From Pseudomonadota bacterium (GTDB taxonomy: Bacteria > Pseudomonadota > Gammaproteobacteria > Steroidobacterales > Woeseiaceae): a DNA stretch of 48,043 nt. The DNA is taken from positions 1 to 48,043 of the forward strand of contig JADFHE010000012.1 in NCBI GenBank assembly GCA_022567295.1, in the 5' to 3' direction. This document shows, one piece after another, positions 27,534-35,555 of the stretch. A program made the translations under genes and the position numbers. The stretch's first letter is position 1; each line of letters begins with the position of its first letter. Under the pieces are notes generated by a model. The model saw only the letters and a list, made by a program, of their open reading frames with translations. It did not search any database and was not told the DNA's origin.

Positions 27534-28358
27534 CTATTTTTCAGCGATGATGTACGCGATCCAGGCAAGGTCGGCTGCACCTTTTTCATCTGGCGTAAAC
27601 TCGCCATTGCCCTCACCGTCTTCATCCTCGCCTTCCCAATAGACCGTTGCTTTGCGAAACCCGGCCTCCAACAGCAATTCGCGCAACTCAGGCGCGGACC
27701 ATAAGCGCCATTCGTACGTAAACGCTTTTTTGATCTTCGAGCCATCCTTGAACTTGAAGTGAATATGGCAGCGAATGAAATTCGTGACGGGATGGAACTT
27801 AGCCTGATGCCAGATATAGGAAAAACCGTGCTTCTTGTGCTTGGTTTTTTCCTTCGTCTCTTCCTGGGCCTCAGGACCACCAAACATATCGCAAAAGAAC
27901 ACGCCGTCATCTTGGGTCGCTTCACAAGCTTGTTTGAAGTATGCGCGCAGCGTGTCACGCGTATCAAAAATGAAATAACTGAAATTGAATGCGGCGAGCA
28001 AATCAACTTTTGGCGTCTCAACCGTCATGACGTCGGACTCGATCAGGCTCACGCGTGCCCGGTCCTCTTTATCCAGTCTATTGACGCGATGCTTTCTGCC
28101 CCATTCAAGCACCGCTGGTTCGATATCTACGCCGATAGCCTGGAACCTGTTGCCCTGTCTTACCCACTGGCAACAGAGGCTCGCCGTTCCGCAGAAATCT
28201 TCGCGAAACAGATACGCTACACGGCCTGTAAGCGACTTGAACGTCGTCTGCAGAAATTCAATTTCGTTTTCGACGTCCTGTACCGACAACTCGTAGAGCT
28301 CGTGAATGTCGGCAGCCTCGGCCATCGTCTGGTGTTTGTTAGCGGTTTTGGCGCTCAT
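27534..28358 (-). CDS. Class I SAM-dependent methyltransferase
   Basis: 274-residue Rossmann-fold methyltransferase. Motif I is the unusual FREDFCGTASLCCQW (about 50-64), followed by the acidic end of strand 2 in AIGVDIEPAVLEWG and motif IV-like LLAAFNFSYFIF. A Lys/Glu-rich insert follows GVFFCDMFGGPEAQEE. The EDFCGT-type motif I is shared by an uncharacterised bacterial family; the substrate is unknown and no neighbour identifies it. It may be co-transcribed with dusA upstream (59-bp gap), hinting at RNA or small-molecule modification, which is only a guess. Confidence 0.85.
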   Translation of the reverse strand: MSAKTANKHQTMAEAADIHELYELSVQDVENEIEFLQTTFKSLTGRVAYLFREDFCGTASLCCQWVRQGNRFQAIGVDIEPAVLEWGRKHRVNRLDKEDRARVSLIESDVMTVETPKVDLLAAFNFSYFIFDTRDTLRAYFKQACEATQDDGVFFCDMFGGPEAQEETKEKTKHKKHGFSYIWHQAKFHPVTNFIRCHIHFKFKDGSKIKKAFTYEWRLWSAPELRELLLEAGFRKATVYWEGEDEDGEGNGEFTPDEKGAADLAWIAYIIAEK

Positions 28359-28417
28359 TCTGGATTCGATATCCTGCGTTAAAGTTTGTTATGTTAAGGG
28401 CTGTGCATTGTAGCGGT

Positions 28418-29416
28418 CTATGCGGCAATAGGCATAGCATTTAGTGCACTGATCAGAACTTCAGTTCCTGCGCCTTCGCGATGCGCATTTTCGCTGATGT
28501 AGCGTCGCCAGGCCCTGGCGCCGGGCTGTCCTGCAAACAGCCCGAGCATGTGCCGGGTAATACGGCCCAGTGGCTCACCGTTGCTCAATTCCCGGTCGAT
28601 GTACGGCAGCATTTTTTCGATAATTTCACGCCTGTACGGCAGTGCCGTCTGCGGGTTGAAGTGGTGCTCCAACTCAGCAAGAAAATACGGCTGGTGATAG
28701 GCCTGCCGCCCGACCATCGCACCGTCCACATGCTGCAAGACCTCGTCGATCTGCTCACAATCTGCGAGTCCGCCGTTGATCACTATCTCGAGTCCCGGAT
28801 AGTCACGCTTGAGTCGATACACCCTGTCGTAATTCAATGCCGGAACCGTGCGGTTTTCTTTCGGACTCAGGCCATCAAGAATGGCAATGCGCGCGTGCAC
28901 GACAAACTTGCGACAGCCCGCCTCGACAAGACGTTCGATAAAACTGGCAAGAAACTCATAACTGTCTTTGTTGTCGATCCCGATACGCGTTTTCACACTG
29001 ATCGGAATATCCGTTGCGCGCAACATTGCTCGATAACACTCCGCCACAATGTCCGGATGCGCCATCAGGCACGCACCGAACTGTCCACTTTGCACTCTGT
29101 CGCTCGGGCAGCCGACATTGATATTGATCTCGTCGTAGCCGTACGCGGATGCTCCGCGAGCTGCGCTGGCCATCCACTCGGGCTCGCTGCCGCCGAGTTG
29201 GAGTGCCAAAGGATTTTCTTCGTCATTGAAACGCAGGAAGCGATCCGCGTCACCGTGATGAATGGCCGCCGCTGTCACCATTTCCGTGTACAGAAACGCG
29301 GAAGGGCTCAGTAGGCGCATGAAATAGCGGCAGTGCCGGTCAGTCCAATCCATCATTGGTGCGACGGAAAAACTCGATCTCGGCGTGGAGCGTGTCATTG
29401 GCCGCGTTTCAACCAT
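28418..29416 (-). CDS. dusA: tRNA-dihydrouridine(20/20a) synthase
   Basis: FMN-dependent reductase that makes dihydrouridine at positions 20/20a of tRNA. FSVAPMMDWTDRHCRYFMRLL, the Cys-containing NVGCPSDRVQSGQFGACLM block (catalytic Cys), and GLSPKENRTVPALNYDRVYRLK distinguish DusA from DusB and DusC. Start choice is uncertain: the frame offers GTG at 29434, ATG at 29416 and ATG at 29398, none with a good ribosome site. I chose 29416 (332 residues). A small ORF with a strong ribosome site ends at 29409, overlapping this start, and may couple its translation. Confidence 0.93.
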   Translation of the reverse strand: MVETRPMTRSTPRSSFSVAPMMDWTDRHCRYFMRLLSPSAFLYTEMVTAAAIHHGDADRFLRFNDEENPLALQLGGSEPEWMASAARGASAYGYDEININVGCPSDRVQSGQFGACLMAHPDIVAECYRAMLRATDIPISVKTRIGIDNKDSYEFLASFIERLVEAGCRKFVVHARIAILDGLSPKENRTVPALNYDRVYRLKRDYPGLEIVINGGLADCEQIDEVLQHVDGAMVGRQAYHQPYFLAELEHHFNPQTALPYRREIIEKMLPYIDRELSNGEPLGRITRHMLGLFAGQPGARAWRRYISENAHREGAGTEVLISALNAMPIAA

Positions 29417-29519
29417 AATGCCCAAAATCTGCACAGTAGCATTGGCATGCCGGATGCGTTTGCTCCACTTGCAGTTCAGGTCGTGCGTTACAGATCTGCT
29501 CGGACAGATCGTCGCTCAT
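29409..29519 (-). CDS. Candidate 36-residue Cys-rich leader ORF before dusA
   Basis: An ATG at 29519 is preceded by GAGAGGG with 6 bases spacing, the best ribosome site in this intergenic region. It opens a 36-codon frame ending in TGA at 29409. The peptide starts MSDDLSEQIC and ends HPACQCYCADFGHYG, with a CxCxC cluster at residues 25-29. A TATAAT on the minus strand at 29559-29564 would start a transcript about 30 bases upstream. The stop overlaps the dusA start. I recognise no family. It could be a regulatory leader peptide or chance. Confidence 0.3.
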   Translation of the reverse strand: MSDDLSEQICNARPELQVEQTHPACQCYCADFGHYG

Positions 29520-29558
29520 CGATTTCCCTCTCTGACATTCTTTTCGATTCTTCTATAG

Positions 29559-29574
29559 ATTATATCGTACGATA
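29559..29574 (-). promoter_or_regulatory. Minus-strand -10 with overlapping 12-bp palindrome
   Basis: TATCGTACGATA at 29563-29574 is a perfect palindrome. On the minus strand a perfect TATAAT (29559-29564) overlaps its edge, giving a possible promoter toward dusA with a weak -35 (AATAAC). The palindrome is a candidate second operator for the divergent TetR regulator, although its sequence differs from the 18-bp palindrome at 29617. Confidence 0.4.
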
Positions 29575-29606
29575 ACTTACTGTTATTTAGATATTATTTA
29601 ATAACC

Positions 29607-29635
29607 TTGCATAATTTTCTATAGATCTATAGAAT
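29607..29635 (+). promoter_or_regulatory. tetR promoter with 18-bp operator palindrome
   Basis: TTGCAT (29607-29612) and TAGAAT (29630-29635) are 17 bp apart, a good sigma-70 promoter. The perfect palindrome TTCTATAGATCTATAGAA (29617-29634) fills the spacer and covers most of the -10. A repressor dimer bound here would block RNA polymerase, so tetR autorepression is strongly suggested. The predicted start site, about 29642, is only one or two bases before the tetR ATG, implying a leaderless or nearly leaderless mRNA. Confidence 0.65.
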
Positions 29636-29643
29636 TCTTCCTC

Positions 29644-30255
29644 ATGCAGCAGGCAAGCGCAGAAAAATACACCAAGCAGCGCCAGGCGGCGATTCGTGCC
29701 GCCGCTTCCGTGTTTGCGGAGAAAGGCTTTCACGGTGCCTGCACCAAAGACATCGCCGAACGCATGGGCATCAAGCAAGGCAGTCTTTACTACTACTTCA
29801 AGTCAAAAGAAGAAGCGCTGGGTGAAGTATGCCTGTTTGGCATACAGGACTACGTCGGGCATATGGCAACGATTGCGGATAGCAACCAGCCATTCGAAGC
29901 AAAGCTTATCGCGACGATAACGTCGCACCTAAGCAGCTATCGCGAGAGAAACGAAGCATTGAAGGTCTACAACGACGAGCGGCTGTACTTGCCCAAAGCC
30001 CGGCGCAGCCGGCTCAAGGAATTGGGTAGCGGCTACAGGCAACGGCTCGAACGAATATTTGAAGAAGGCAGGATTAGCGGCGCGGTCAGGCAGTCAGTCG
30101 ATTGTCATTTTGCTGCACAAGCGGTCATCGGCATGTGTAACGCGTGGGGCGACCTGATCGTGCGTGACCCGGATCTCGACCTGTTCACTGTTATTCAGAA
30201 ATGCACAGACCTTCTTATCAATGGATTCACGAAAAAGACGACAACAACTACTTAG
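29644..30255 (+). CDS. TetR/AcrR family transcriptional regulator
   Basis: 203-residue repressor. The N-terminal helix-turn-helix is clear: AIRAAASVFAEKGFHG, then TKDIAERMGIKQGSLYYYFKSKEEAL (about residues 18-60). The C-terminal ligand-binding domain is all-helical and of the type seen in fatty-acid and acyl-CoA responsive TetR proteins, but the ligand cannot be read from sequence. The promoter palindrome indicates autoregulation. cysC begins 9 bp downstream on the same strand, so the regulator may sit in one transcript with the sulfate-activation genes. Confidence 0.93.
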   Translation: MQQASAEKYTKQRQAAIRAAASVFAEKGFHGACTKDIAERMGIKQGSLYYYFKSKEEALGEVCLFGIQDYVGHMATIADSNQPFEAKLIATITSHLSSYRERNEALKVYNDERLYLPKARRSRLKELGSGYRQRLERIFEEGRISGAVRQSVDCHFAAQAVIGMCNAWGDLIVRDPDLDLFTVIQKCTDLLINGFTKKTTTTT

Positions 30256-30264
30256 GAACTGGAC

Positions 30265-30927
30265 GTGACAAAGCAAAAAGCAACCAACGTGACTTGGCAA
30301 GATGGCGAAGTTTCGCGCGAAGATCGATACAACATTCTGCGGCAACGCGGCGCGACGATCTGGTTTACGGGACTCTCGGGCAGCGGCAAGAGCACGATTG
30401 CGATCGCGCTGGAGCGCGCGCTGTATGACATAGGCAAATTGTCGTACCGGCTCGACGGCGACAATGTCCGTCTCGGCATCAACAAGAATCTGGGCTTCTC
30501 GGAAGCAGACCGTACCGAAAATATTCGTCGTATCGGCGAAGTTGCAAAACTATTCGGCGATGCCGGCATCATTTCACTGTCGAGTTTCATCAGCCCCTAC
30601 AAAGACGACCGCGATGAGGTACGGCAGCTGCATGATCAAGCTGGTCTGGAATTCATTGAGGTCTTTGTCGACTGTTCCCTGGCTGAGGCGGAGAAACGCG
30701 ACCCGAAAGGCCTGTACAAGAAGGCTCGCGCCGGTGAAATCAAGAACTTCACGGGTATCGATGCCCCGTACGAGGCGCCGGTAAACCCGGAAATCCATTT
30801 GAAGACTGACGAGATGACCGTTGCACAGGAAGTACAGATTGTTCTCGATCACCTGCATCACAATGGATTCATTATGCAACCGCAATACACGCGTGCTGGC
30901 GATAGAACCAGCGCAGCATCGCAGTAG
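30265..30927 (+). CDS. cysC: Adenylylsulfate (APS) kinase
   Basis: Phosphorylates APS to PAPS in sulfate activation. The P-loop GLSGSGKST lies near residue 35; the [19 protein letters not shown] block and [16 protein letters not shown] are CysC hallmarks, and [14 protein letters not shown] follows. The start is GTG (30265) with AGGA upstream. 220 residues, about 20 more than E. coli CysC because of N- and C-terminal extensions. The stop TAG overlaps the ribosome site of sat, so the pair is tightly coupled. Confidence 0.96.
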   Translation: MTKQKATNVTWQDGEVSREDRYNILRQRGATIWFTGLSGSGKSTIAIALERALYDIGKLSYRLDGDNVRLGINKNLGFSEADRTENIRRIGEVAKLFGDAGIISLSSFISPYKDDRDEVRQLHDQAGLEFIEVFVDCSLAEAEKRDPKGLYKKARAGEIKNFTGIDAPYEAPVNPEIHLKTDEMTVAQEVQIVLDHLHHNGFIMQPQYTRAGDRTSAASQ

Positions 30928-30936
30928 GAGACCGTC

Positions 30937-32124
30937 TTGATCAAGCCACATGGGGCGGACACCCTGAAACCCTTATTGGTGACAGACGCTGGAGAACACC
31001 AACGTCTGACTGCCGAAGCAGCTACCCTGCCCTCGCTTGTATTGAGTTCGGCGGCAGCCGCCAATGCAGTCATGCTGGGTGGCGGCTATTTCACACCGCT
31101 GTCCGGGTACATGAACATTGCGGACGCACTGAGCGTTTCACGAGATATGCACACGGTTGACGGATTGTTCTGGCCTGTACCGATCCTCAATCTTGCTGTT
31201 GATACAACCGCGATCAAAGGCGCAAAGCGAATCGCGCTGCGCGACCCCAATGTTGATGGTGAGCCCGTGATCGCGATCATGGACGTTGACGCTATCGAAG
31301 AATTTTCGGCAACGGAAAAAGATGCGATGACCGAACAGGTCTTCGGCACACTCGATTCCTCACATCCCGGTGTTGCCGTTTTTCAGGCGCAAGGCAATCA
31401 CTGCGTATCCGGAAACATCCAGGTCCTCAACCTGAGTTACTTCGAGTCAGAGTTCAGAGGTACTTTCAAGACCGCGGTTGAGATTCGAGACGATATCGCT
31501 GCGCGCGGCTGGGAAAAAGTCGTTGCTTTTCAGACGCGTAACCCGATGCACCTTGCTCACGAAGAGCTGTGCCGCATGGCGATGGAGCGACTCGGGGCGG
31601 ACGGAATAGCTATTCACATGTTGCTCGGCAAGCTCAAAGCCGGCGACATACCAGCCGCCGTCCGCGATGCCTGCATTCGCATAATGGTCGACGTGTACTT
31701 CCCTGAAAACAGCGTCCTGGTCGCGGGCTACGGTTTCGACATGTTGTATGCCGGCCCTCGTGAAGCGGTGCTGCATGCCGTCTTCCGCCAGAACATGGGA
31801 GCAACACACTTGATTGTCGGTCGCGACCACGCCGGCGTCGGCGATTTCTACGGGCCGTTTGATGCCCAGAAAATATTCGAGCAGGTGCCAGAAGGTGCAC
31901 TCGATATCGAAATTTTCAGTGCCGATCACACGGCCTGGTCTAAAAAGCTGAACAAGGTCGTCATGATGCGCGAAGCGCCGGATCACTCGCCCGACGATTA
32001 TGTTTTTCTGTCGGGCACCAAGGTTCGCGAGATGCTCGGTAATGGAATCGCGCCACCGCCAGAGTTTTCCCGGCCGGAGGTCGCACAGATTCTGATGGAT
32101 CATTATCGAGCCGAGGCGGGCTGA
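30937..32124 (+). CDS. sat: Sulfate adenylyltransferase (ATP sulfurylase, Sat type)
   Basis: Makes APS from ATP and sulfate. This is the single-chain Sat type, not the CysDN heterodimer of E. coli. The start is a TTG (30937) with TAGGAG 6-7 bases upstream; the N-terminus IKPHGADTLKPLLV fits family starts and no ATG is available nearby. 395 residues. The nucleotide-binding motif QTRNPMHLAHEEL and the GRDHAGVGDFYG block are present. With cysC it forms an assimilatory PAPS module; reverse use in sulfur oxidation is possible for Sat but less likely beside CysC. Confidence 0.96.
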   Translation: MIKPHGADTLKPLLVTDAGEHQRLTAEAATLPSLVLSSAAAANAVMLGGGYFTPLSGYMNIADALSVSRDMHTVDGLFWPVPILNLAVDTTAIKGAKRIALRDPNVDGEPVIAIMDVDAIEEFSATEKDAMTEQVFGTLDSSHPGVAVFQAQGNHCVSGNIQVLNLSYFESEFRGTFKTAVEIRDDIAARGWEKVVAFQTRNPMHLAHEELCRMAMERLGADGIAIHMLLGKLKAGDIPAAVRDACIRIMVDVYFPENSVLVAGYGFDMLYAGPREAVLHAVFRQNMGATHLIVGRDHAGVGDFYGPFDAQKIFEQVPEGALDIEIFSADHTAWSKKLNKVVMMREAPDHSPDDYVFLSGTKVREMLGNGIAPPPEFSRPEVAQILMDHYRAEAG

Positions 32125-32173
32125 ATCCGCTCGATCGAAACTTGCAAACAATATCGAGGTCCATAATCAGGTA

Positions 32174-33097
32174 ATGATCAATGGACCTTTACTTCTAGCC
32201 ACACTTCTCGGCTCGACCGATGGCAGTGTCATCTCTGCCGATGAACAGAGGGTGGCAACGACGATAACAGTTGAAGTCAGGCAACCCATTGATGATGAAA
32301 AAGCAAAGAAATTAGTCGCGTGGGTCCGATCTGTTGCGAACAATATCGAGCTGGCCTACGGGCGATTTCCCAATCCGTCTGCACGCATAGTCATCATTCC
32401 TGCCAGCGAGAATCCATGGGGCAGCGAATCGCCCGTAATTTATGGTCGCGTGACGCGCCAGCGCGGCGAAACCGTCGAACTGTTCGTCAATCCCGATCGG
32501 CCAATCGAGGAATTCTACAGCGACTGGACGGCAACCCACGAGCTTAGTCATCTGATGCTGCCGCTCCTGAGCCAGCGCTATCGCTGGATCTCTGAGGGAT
32601 TTGCCACCTACTATCAAAACATCCTTATGTCGCGCGCCGGACACTACACCGCCGAGCTCGCATGGCAGCGGCTGAGCGAGGGCTTCGAGCGTGGTCGCGA
32701 ATCGCGCCCCGAATTGTCGCCAAACGAAGCGGCTGCCGGCGGTATCCGCCACGCCAGGATGAAGGTTTACTGGAGCGGCGCGGCGATCGCGCTATTGGCT
32801 GATATCGAATTACGCAGGCGCTCGGGTGGCGAAGAGTCACTCGACACGGTCTTAGACCGGTTGCAGCAATGCTGTTTACCATCCAGGCGGCGCTGGTCCG
32901 GGCGCAGCTTGTTCGCAAAACTCGATAGCTTTATCGACACGCCCGTTTTCATGCCGCTGTACAAAAAATACGCCAACGAAAATGGCTTTCCGGACATGGG
33001 TCCGGTACTCGCCGAGCTTGGCGTTACGATGACTTCGGACGGCGTCGTTCTCAACAATAATACGCTGCTCGCCACGGTGCGCCAGGCGATCGACTAA
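32174..33097 (+). CDS. Putative gluzincin-type metallopeptidase
   Basis: 307-residue protein with the zinc motif HELSH (His122, Glu123, His126) and a downstream third ligand Glu141 in WISEGFATYYQ, the pattern of the M1/M61 (MA clan) gluzincins. The N-terminus is hydrophobic (LLLATLLGSTDGSVISA) and may be a weak signal peptide without the usual basic residues. Only the catalytic domain is present, much shorter than M1 aminopeptidases. Substrate unknown. It follows sat by 49 bp on the same strand. Its TAA stop shares bases with the TAG of the convergent gene. Confidence 0.75.
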   Translation: MINGPLLLATLLGSTDGSVISADEQRVATTITVEVRQPIDDEKAKKLVAWVRSVANNIELAYGRFPNPSARIVIIPASENPWGSESPVIYGRVTRQRGETVELFVNPDRPIEEFYSDWTATHELSHLMLPLLSQRYRWISEGFATYYQNILMSRAGHYTAELAWQRLSEGFERGRESRPELSPNEAAAGGIRHARMKVYWSGAAIALLADIELRRRSGGEESLDTVLDRLQQCCLPSRRRWSGRSLFAKLDSFIDTPVFMPLYKKYANENGFPDMGPVLAELGVTMTSDGVVLNNNTLLATVRQAID

Positions 33098-33543
33098 TCG
33101 CGTTTCCAGACCTCGACGCTGTCGCCGGACACTTCCTCAACAATGATTTCACCAATTCTGCAAGGCGCCACACCACTCGTTTCTTCGCAAGATTTGAGGT
33201 CCGCGAGCCGCTCCCTGTGTCCCGTATTGACGACGGTTCGACGGGCATCAGCATCTCCGGGCGCCCGCCATCCTGACGTATCTTTGTGGGCATCGTTGAT
33301 CGCTTCACGACTCGCGTAACTATCACTTTCTACGGCTGACGGTACACAACCTGATTTCTGGCGGTTCACGATGACGTGATCTATCTCATCCTTCATTGCG
33401 ATCAATTGCTCCAGCGCGTACTCGCAGTCGGCTCGGGTAAGAAACCGCAACTCAAACTGCTGTTCCTGACAGACGGTCTTGCCCGCTGGCGCAACGCACT
33501 CTGCCAACGTCATAATAAAAACCTGTATCCATACAGTTGCCAT
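33094..33543 (-). CDS. Hypothetical Cys-rich, probably exported protein
   Basis: 149 residues from the ATG at 33543 (a GTG one codon upstream is also possible). The start overlaps the stop of the preceding acyl-CoA gene as TGATG, so it is likely translated by coupling. The N-terminus ATVWIQVFIMTLAECVAP is hydrophobic and could be a signal or anchor. Six cysteines are spread over the rest, suggesting disulfides in the periplasm. No family recognised. It has no obvious relation to beta-oxidation despite the coupling. Confidence 0.6.
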   Translation of the reverse strand: MATVWIQVFIMTLAECVAPAGKTVCQEQQFELRFLTRADCEYALEQLIAMKDEIDHVIVNRQKSGCVPSAVESDSYASREAINDAHKDTSGWRAPGDADARRTVVNTGHRERLADLKSCEETSGVAPCRIGEIIVEEVSGDSVEVWKRD

Positions 33544-35513
33544 CACATTTCTCCAATGTTGTCCGCATAAAACATCGGCCCGCCTCTGGATACTGGGAAT
33601 CCGTAACCGTAGACATACACTACATCTATATCGCCGGAGCGCTGTGCGATTCCCTCATCCAATACCTTGCGGCCCTCGTCGACGAGCGCTGATATCAGCC
33701 GGTCGACTATTTCTTCATCCTGGATCTCACGTCGCTCAACACCCAGGTCGTCTGCCGCCATTTTGATCAGTCCATCAACGGCAGGATCCGGCGTCGGCTG
33801 ACGATTATCGTCGTAGGCATAGAAGCCCGATCCTGATTTCTGTCCCATCCGGCCCAGCTCCACCAGCAAATCCGGAATCCGGTAGGTCTTCGGATCGCCC
33901 TTCTCCTCTTCCGACAGTGCCTGACGTGCAGTGTAGCCAATGTCGAGCCCGGCAAGATCAAATACACGCAACGGACCCATCGCCATGCCCCACGATTCCA
34001 TCGCCGAGTCAACCTGTTGCGGCGAAGCTCCTTCGAGGAGTAACAACTGCGCTGTCTTACCGTACGGGCGCAGCATCCGATTGCCGATGAAGCCATAGCA
34101 GACACCCGATACTACGGGCACCTTTCTAATCTTCTTCGCTAGCGCCATGACCGTGGCCAACACATCGTCCGCCGTCTTTTCGCCGCGCACGACTTCGAGG
34201 AGTTTCATGATATGGGCAGGACTAAAAAAGTGAGTCCCGATGACGTCCTGGGGACGTTTCGTCGCAGCAGCGATTGCATCGACGTCCTGATACGAGGTAT
34301 TCGTCGCGAGTATCGCCCCCGGCTTGCAAACGCCGTCCAGCTGCCCGAATATTTTCTTCTTCAGTATCGGATCTTCAAACACGGCCTCAATAACCATGTC
34401 GACCTCGGCCAGTGAGTCATAGTCCGTTGATCCTGAAATCAATGCCCGACAACTCGCCGCTTTCTCCTCACTGATCTTGCCGCGCTTGACGCTGCCAGCG
34501 TAATTGCGGTCTATGATTGACAGTCCGCGCTCGAGTGCCTCATCGCTGATCTCGATCATGGTGACAGCAATGCCCGCATTGGCAATACTCATTGCAATGC
34601 CGCCGCCCATCGTGCCACCGCCGACGATGCCAATGCTCTCCACAGGCCGTATCGGCGTATCTTTTGCAAGGTCGTCAACCTTCGCTGCCTGCCGCTCGGC
34701 AAAGAATATGTGCCGCATGCCAGCCGATTGCGGGCTCTCCATACAGGTGATGAACAGTTCCCGCTCTTTGGCCATACCGTCTTCGAACGACCCCGTAGCG
34801 GCCGCTTCCACGGCGGTCACGATATGCCCCGGTGCAACCTGCCCGCGAGCACGTTTTGCCAAAGTCGCTCGAACTTCGTCGAATATCGCTGCGTCGAACT
34901 CAGGCACCGGCTGTTCGCTGCTCTTGCGCACAGACGTTCCGGCGTCTACCAGCTCTCTTGCCCAGGCCAACGCGCCATCGCGCAAATCACCATCGATGAT
35001 CTTATCGATCAGCCCGATTTTCCCGGCCTGCCCGACCGATATTGGAGCACCGCTCGTTATCAGGTCCAGAGATGCTTTGACTCCGGCAAGCCGCGGCGTT
35101 CGCTGCGTGCCGCCGGCACCCGGCAACAACCCAAGTTTGACTTCAGGAAGGCCAATTTTTGCCGCCGGCACAGCGCAGCGATAATGCGCAGCGAGAGCCG
35201 TTTCGAAACCACCGCCAAGCGCTGTACCATGAATCGCTGCAACGACCAGCTTGCTTGACGCCTCAATAGTATTGAGCAATTCGGGCAAAAACGGATCCTG
35301 CATCGGTTTGCCAAATTCCGAAATATCGGCGCCGGCAATAAACGTCCGGCCTTCACAGATAATGACGATCGCCTCGGAATCATCGCCTTGTGCTGTCGTA
35401 ATTGCATCCAGCATCCCCTGGCGCACGGGCTGCGACAACGCATTCACGGGCGGATTATTGACAGTTATTACGCCAATGATGCCTTCGAGCTTGTAGCTCA
35501 CGGGGGATGACAT
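33543..35513 (-). CDS. Bifunctional enoyl-CoA hydratase / 3-hydroxyacyl-CoA dehydrogenase
   Basis: Two consecutive beta-oxidation steps in one 656-residue chain. The N-terminal crotonase domain has the oxyanion and catalytic blocks FIAGADISEFG, GGGFE (Glu104) and GLPEVKLGLLPGAGGTQR (Glu124). The dehydrogenase domain starts at about residue 290 with the NAD site VGGGTMGGGIAMSIANAG; GTHFFSPAHIMKLLEVVRG holds the catalytic His. It is shorter than E. coli FadB (729) and resembles the peroxisomal-type multifunctional enzyme. AAGGA precedes the ATG. No thiolase gene is adjacent. It is divergent from the small araC gene, only about 40 bp away. Confidence 0.93.
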   Translation of the reverse strand: MSSPVSYKLEGIIGVITVNNPPVNALSQPVRQGMLDAITTAQGDDSEAIVIICEGRTFIAGADISEFGKPMQDPFLPELLNTIEASSKLVVAAIHGTALGGGFETALAAHYRCAVPAAKIGLPEVKLGLLPGAGGTQRTPRLAGVKASLDLITSGAPISVGQAGKIGLIDKIIDGDLRDGALAWARELVDAGTSVRKSSEQPVPEFDAAIFDEVRATLAKRARGQVAPGHIVTAVEAAATGSFEDGMAKERELFITCMESPQSAGMRHIFFAERQAAKVDDLAKDTPIRPVESIGIVGGGTMGGGIAMSIANAGIAVTMIEISDEALERGLSIIDRNYAGSVKRGKISEEKAASCRALISGSTDYDSLAEVDMVIEAVFEDPILKKKIFGQLDGVCKPGAILATNTSYQDVDAIAAATKRPQDVIGTHFFSPAHIMKLLEVVRGEKTADDVLATVMALAKKIRKVPVVSGVCYGFIGNRMLRPYGKTAQLLLLEGASPQQVDSAMESWGMAMGPLRVFDLAGLDIGYTARQALSEEEKGDPKTYRIPDLLVELGRMGQKSGSGFYAYDDNRQPTPDPAVDGLIKMAADDLGVERREIQDEEIVDRLISALVDEGRKVLDEGIAQRSGDIDVVYVYGYGFPVSRGGPMFYADNIGEM

Positions 35514-35543
35514 CTTGATTCCTTATTTCGATCTTTCGTGGGG

Positions 35544-35549
35544 TATAAT
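35544..35549 (+). promoter_or_regulatory. -10 element of the small araC gene
   Basis: Perfect TATAAT followed by GCGCGG. The predicted start site, about 7 bases downstream, coincides with the ATG at 35556, so the mRNA would be leaderless. No good -35 is seen. The hexamer is only 31 bp from the start codon of the divergent acyl-CoA gene, so the two control regions must overlap. Confidence 0.5.
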
Positions 35550-35555
35550 GCGCGG

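Noticed and set aside
33094-33097. Frameshift joining the metallopeptidase and the Cys-rich gene
   Set aside because: They are on opposite strands with independent, sensible ends; this is a convergent overlap, not a broken gene.
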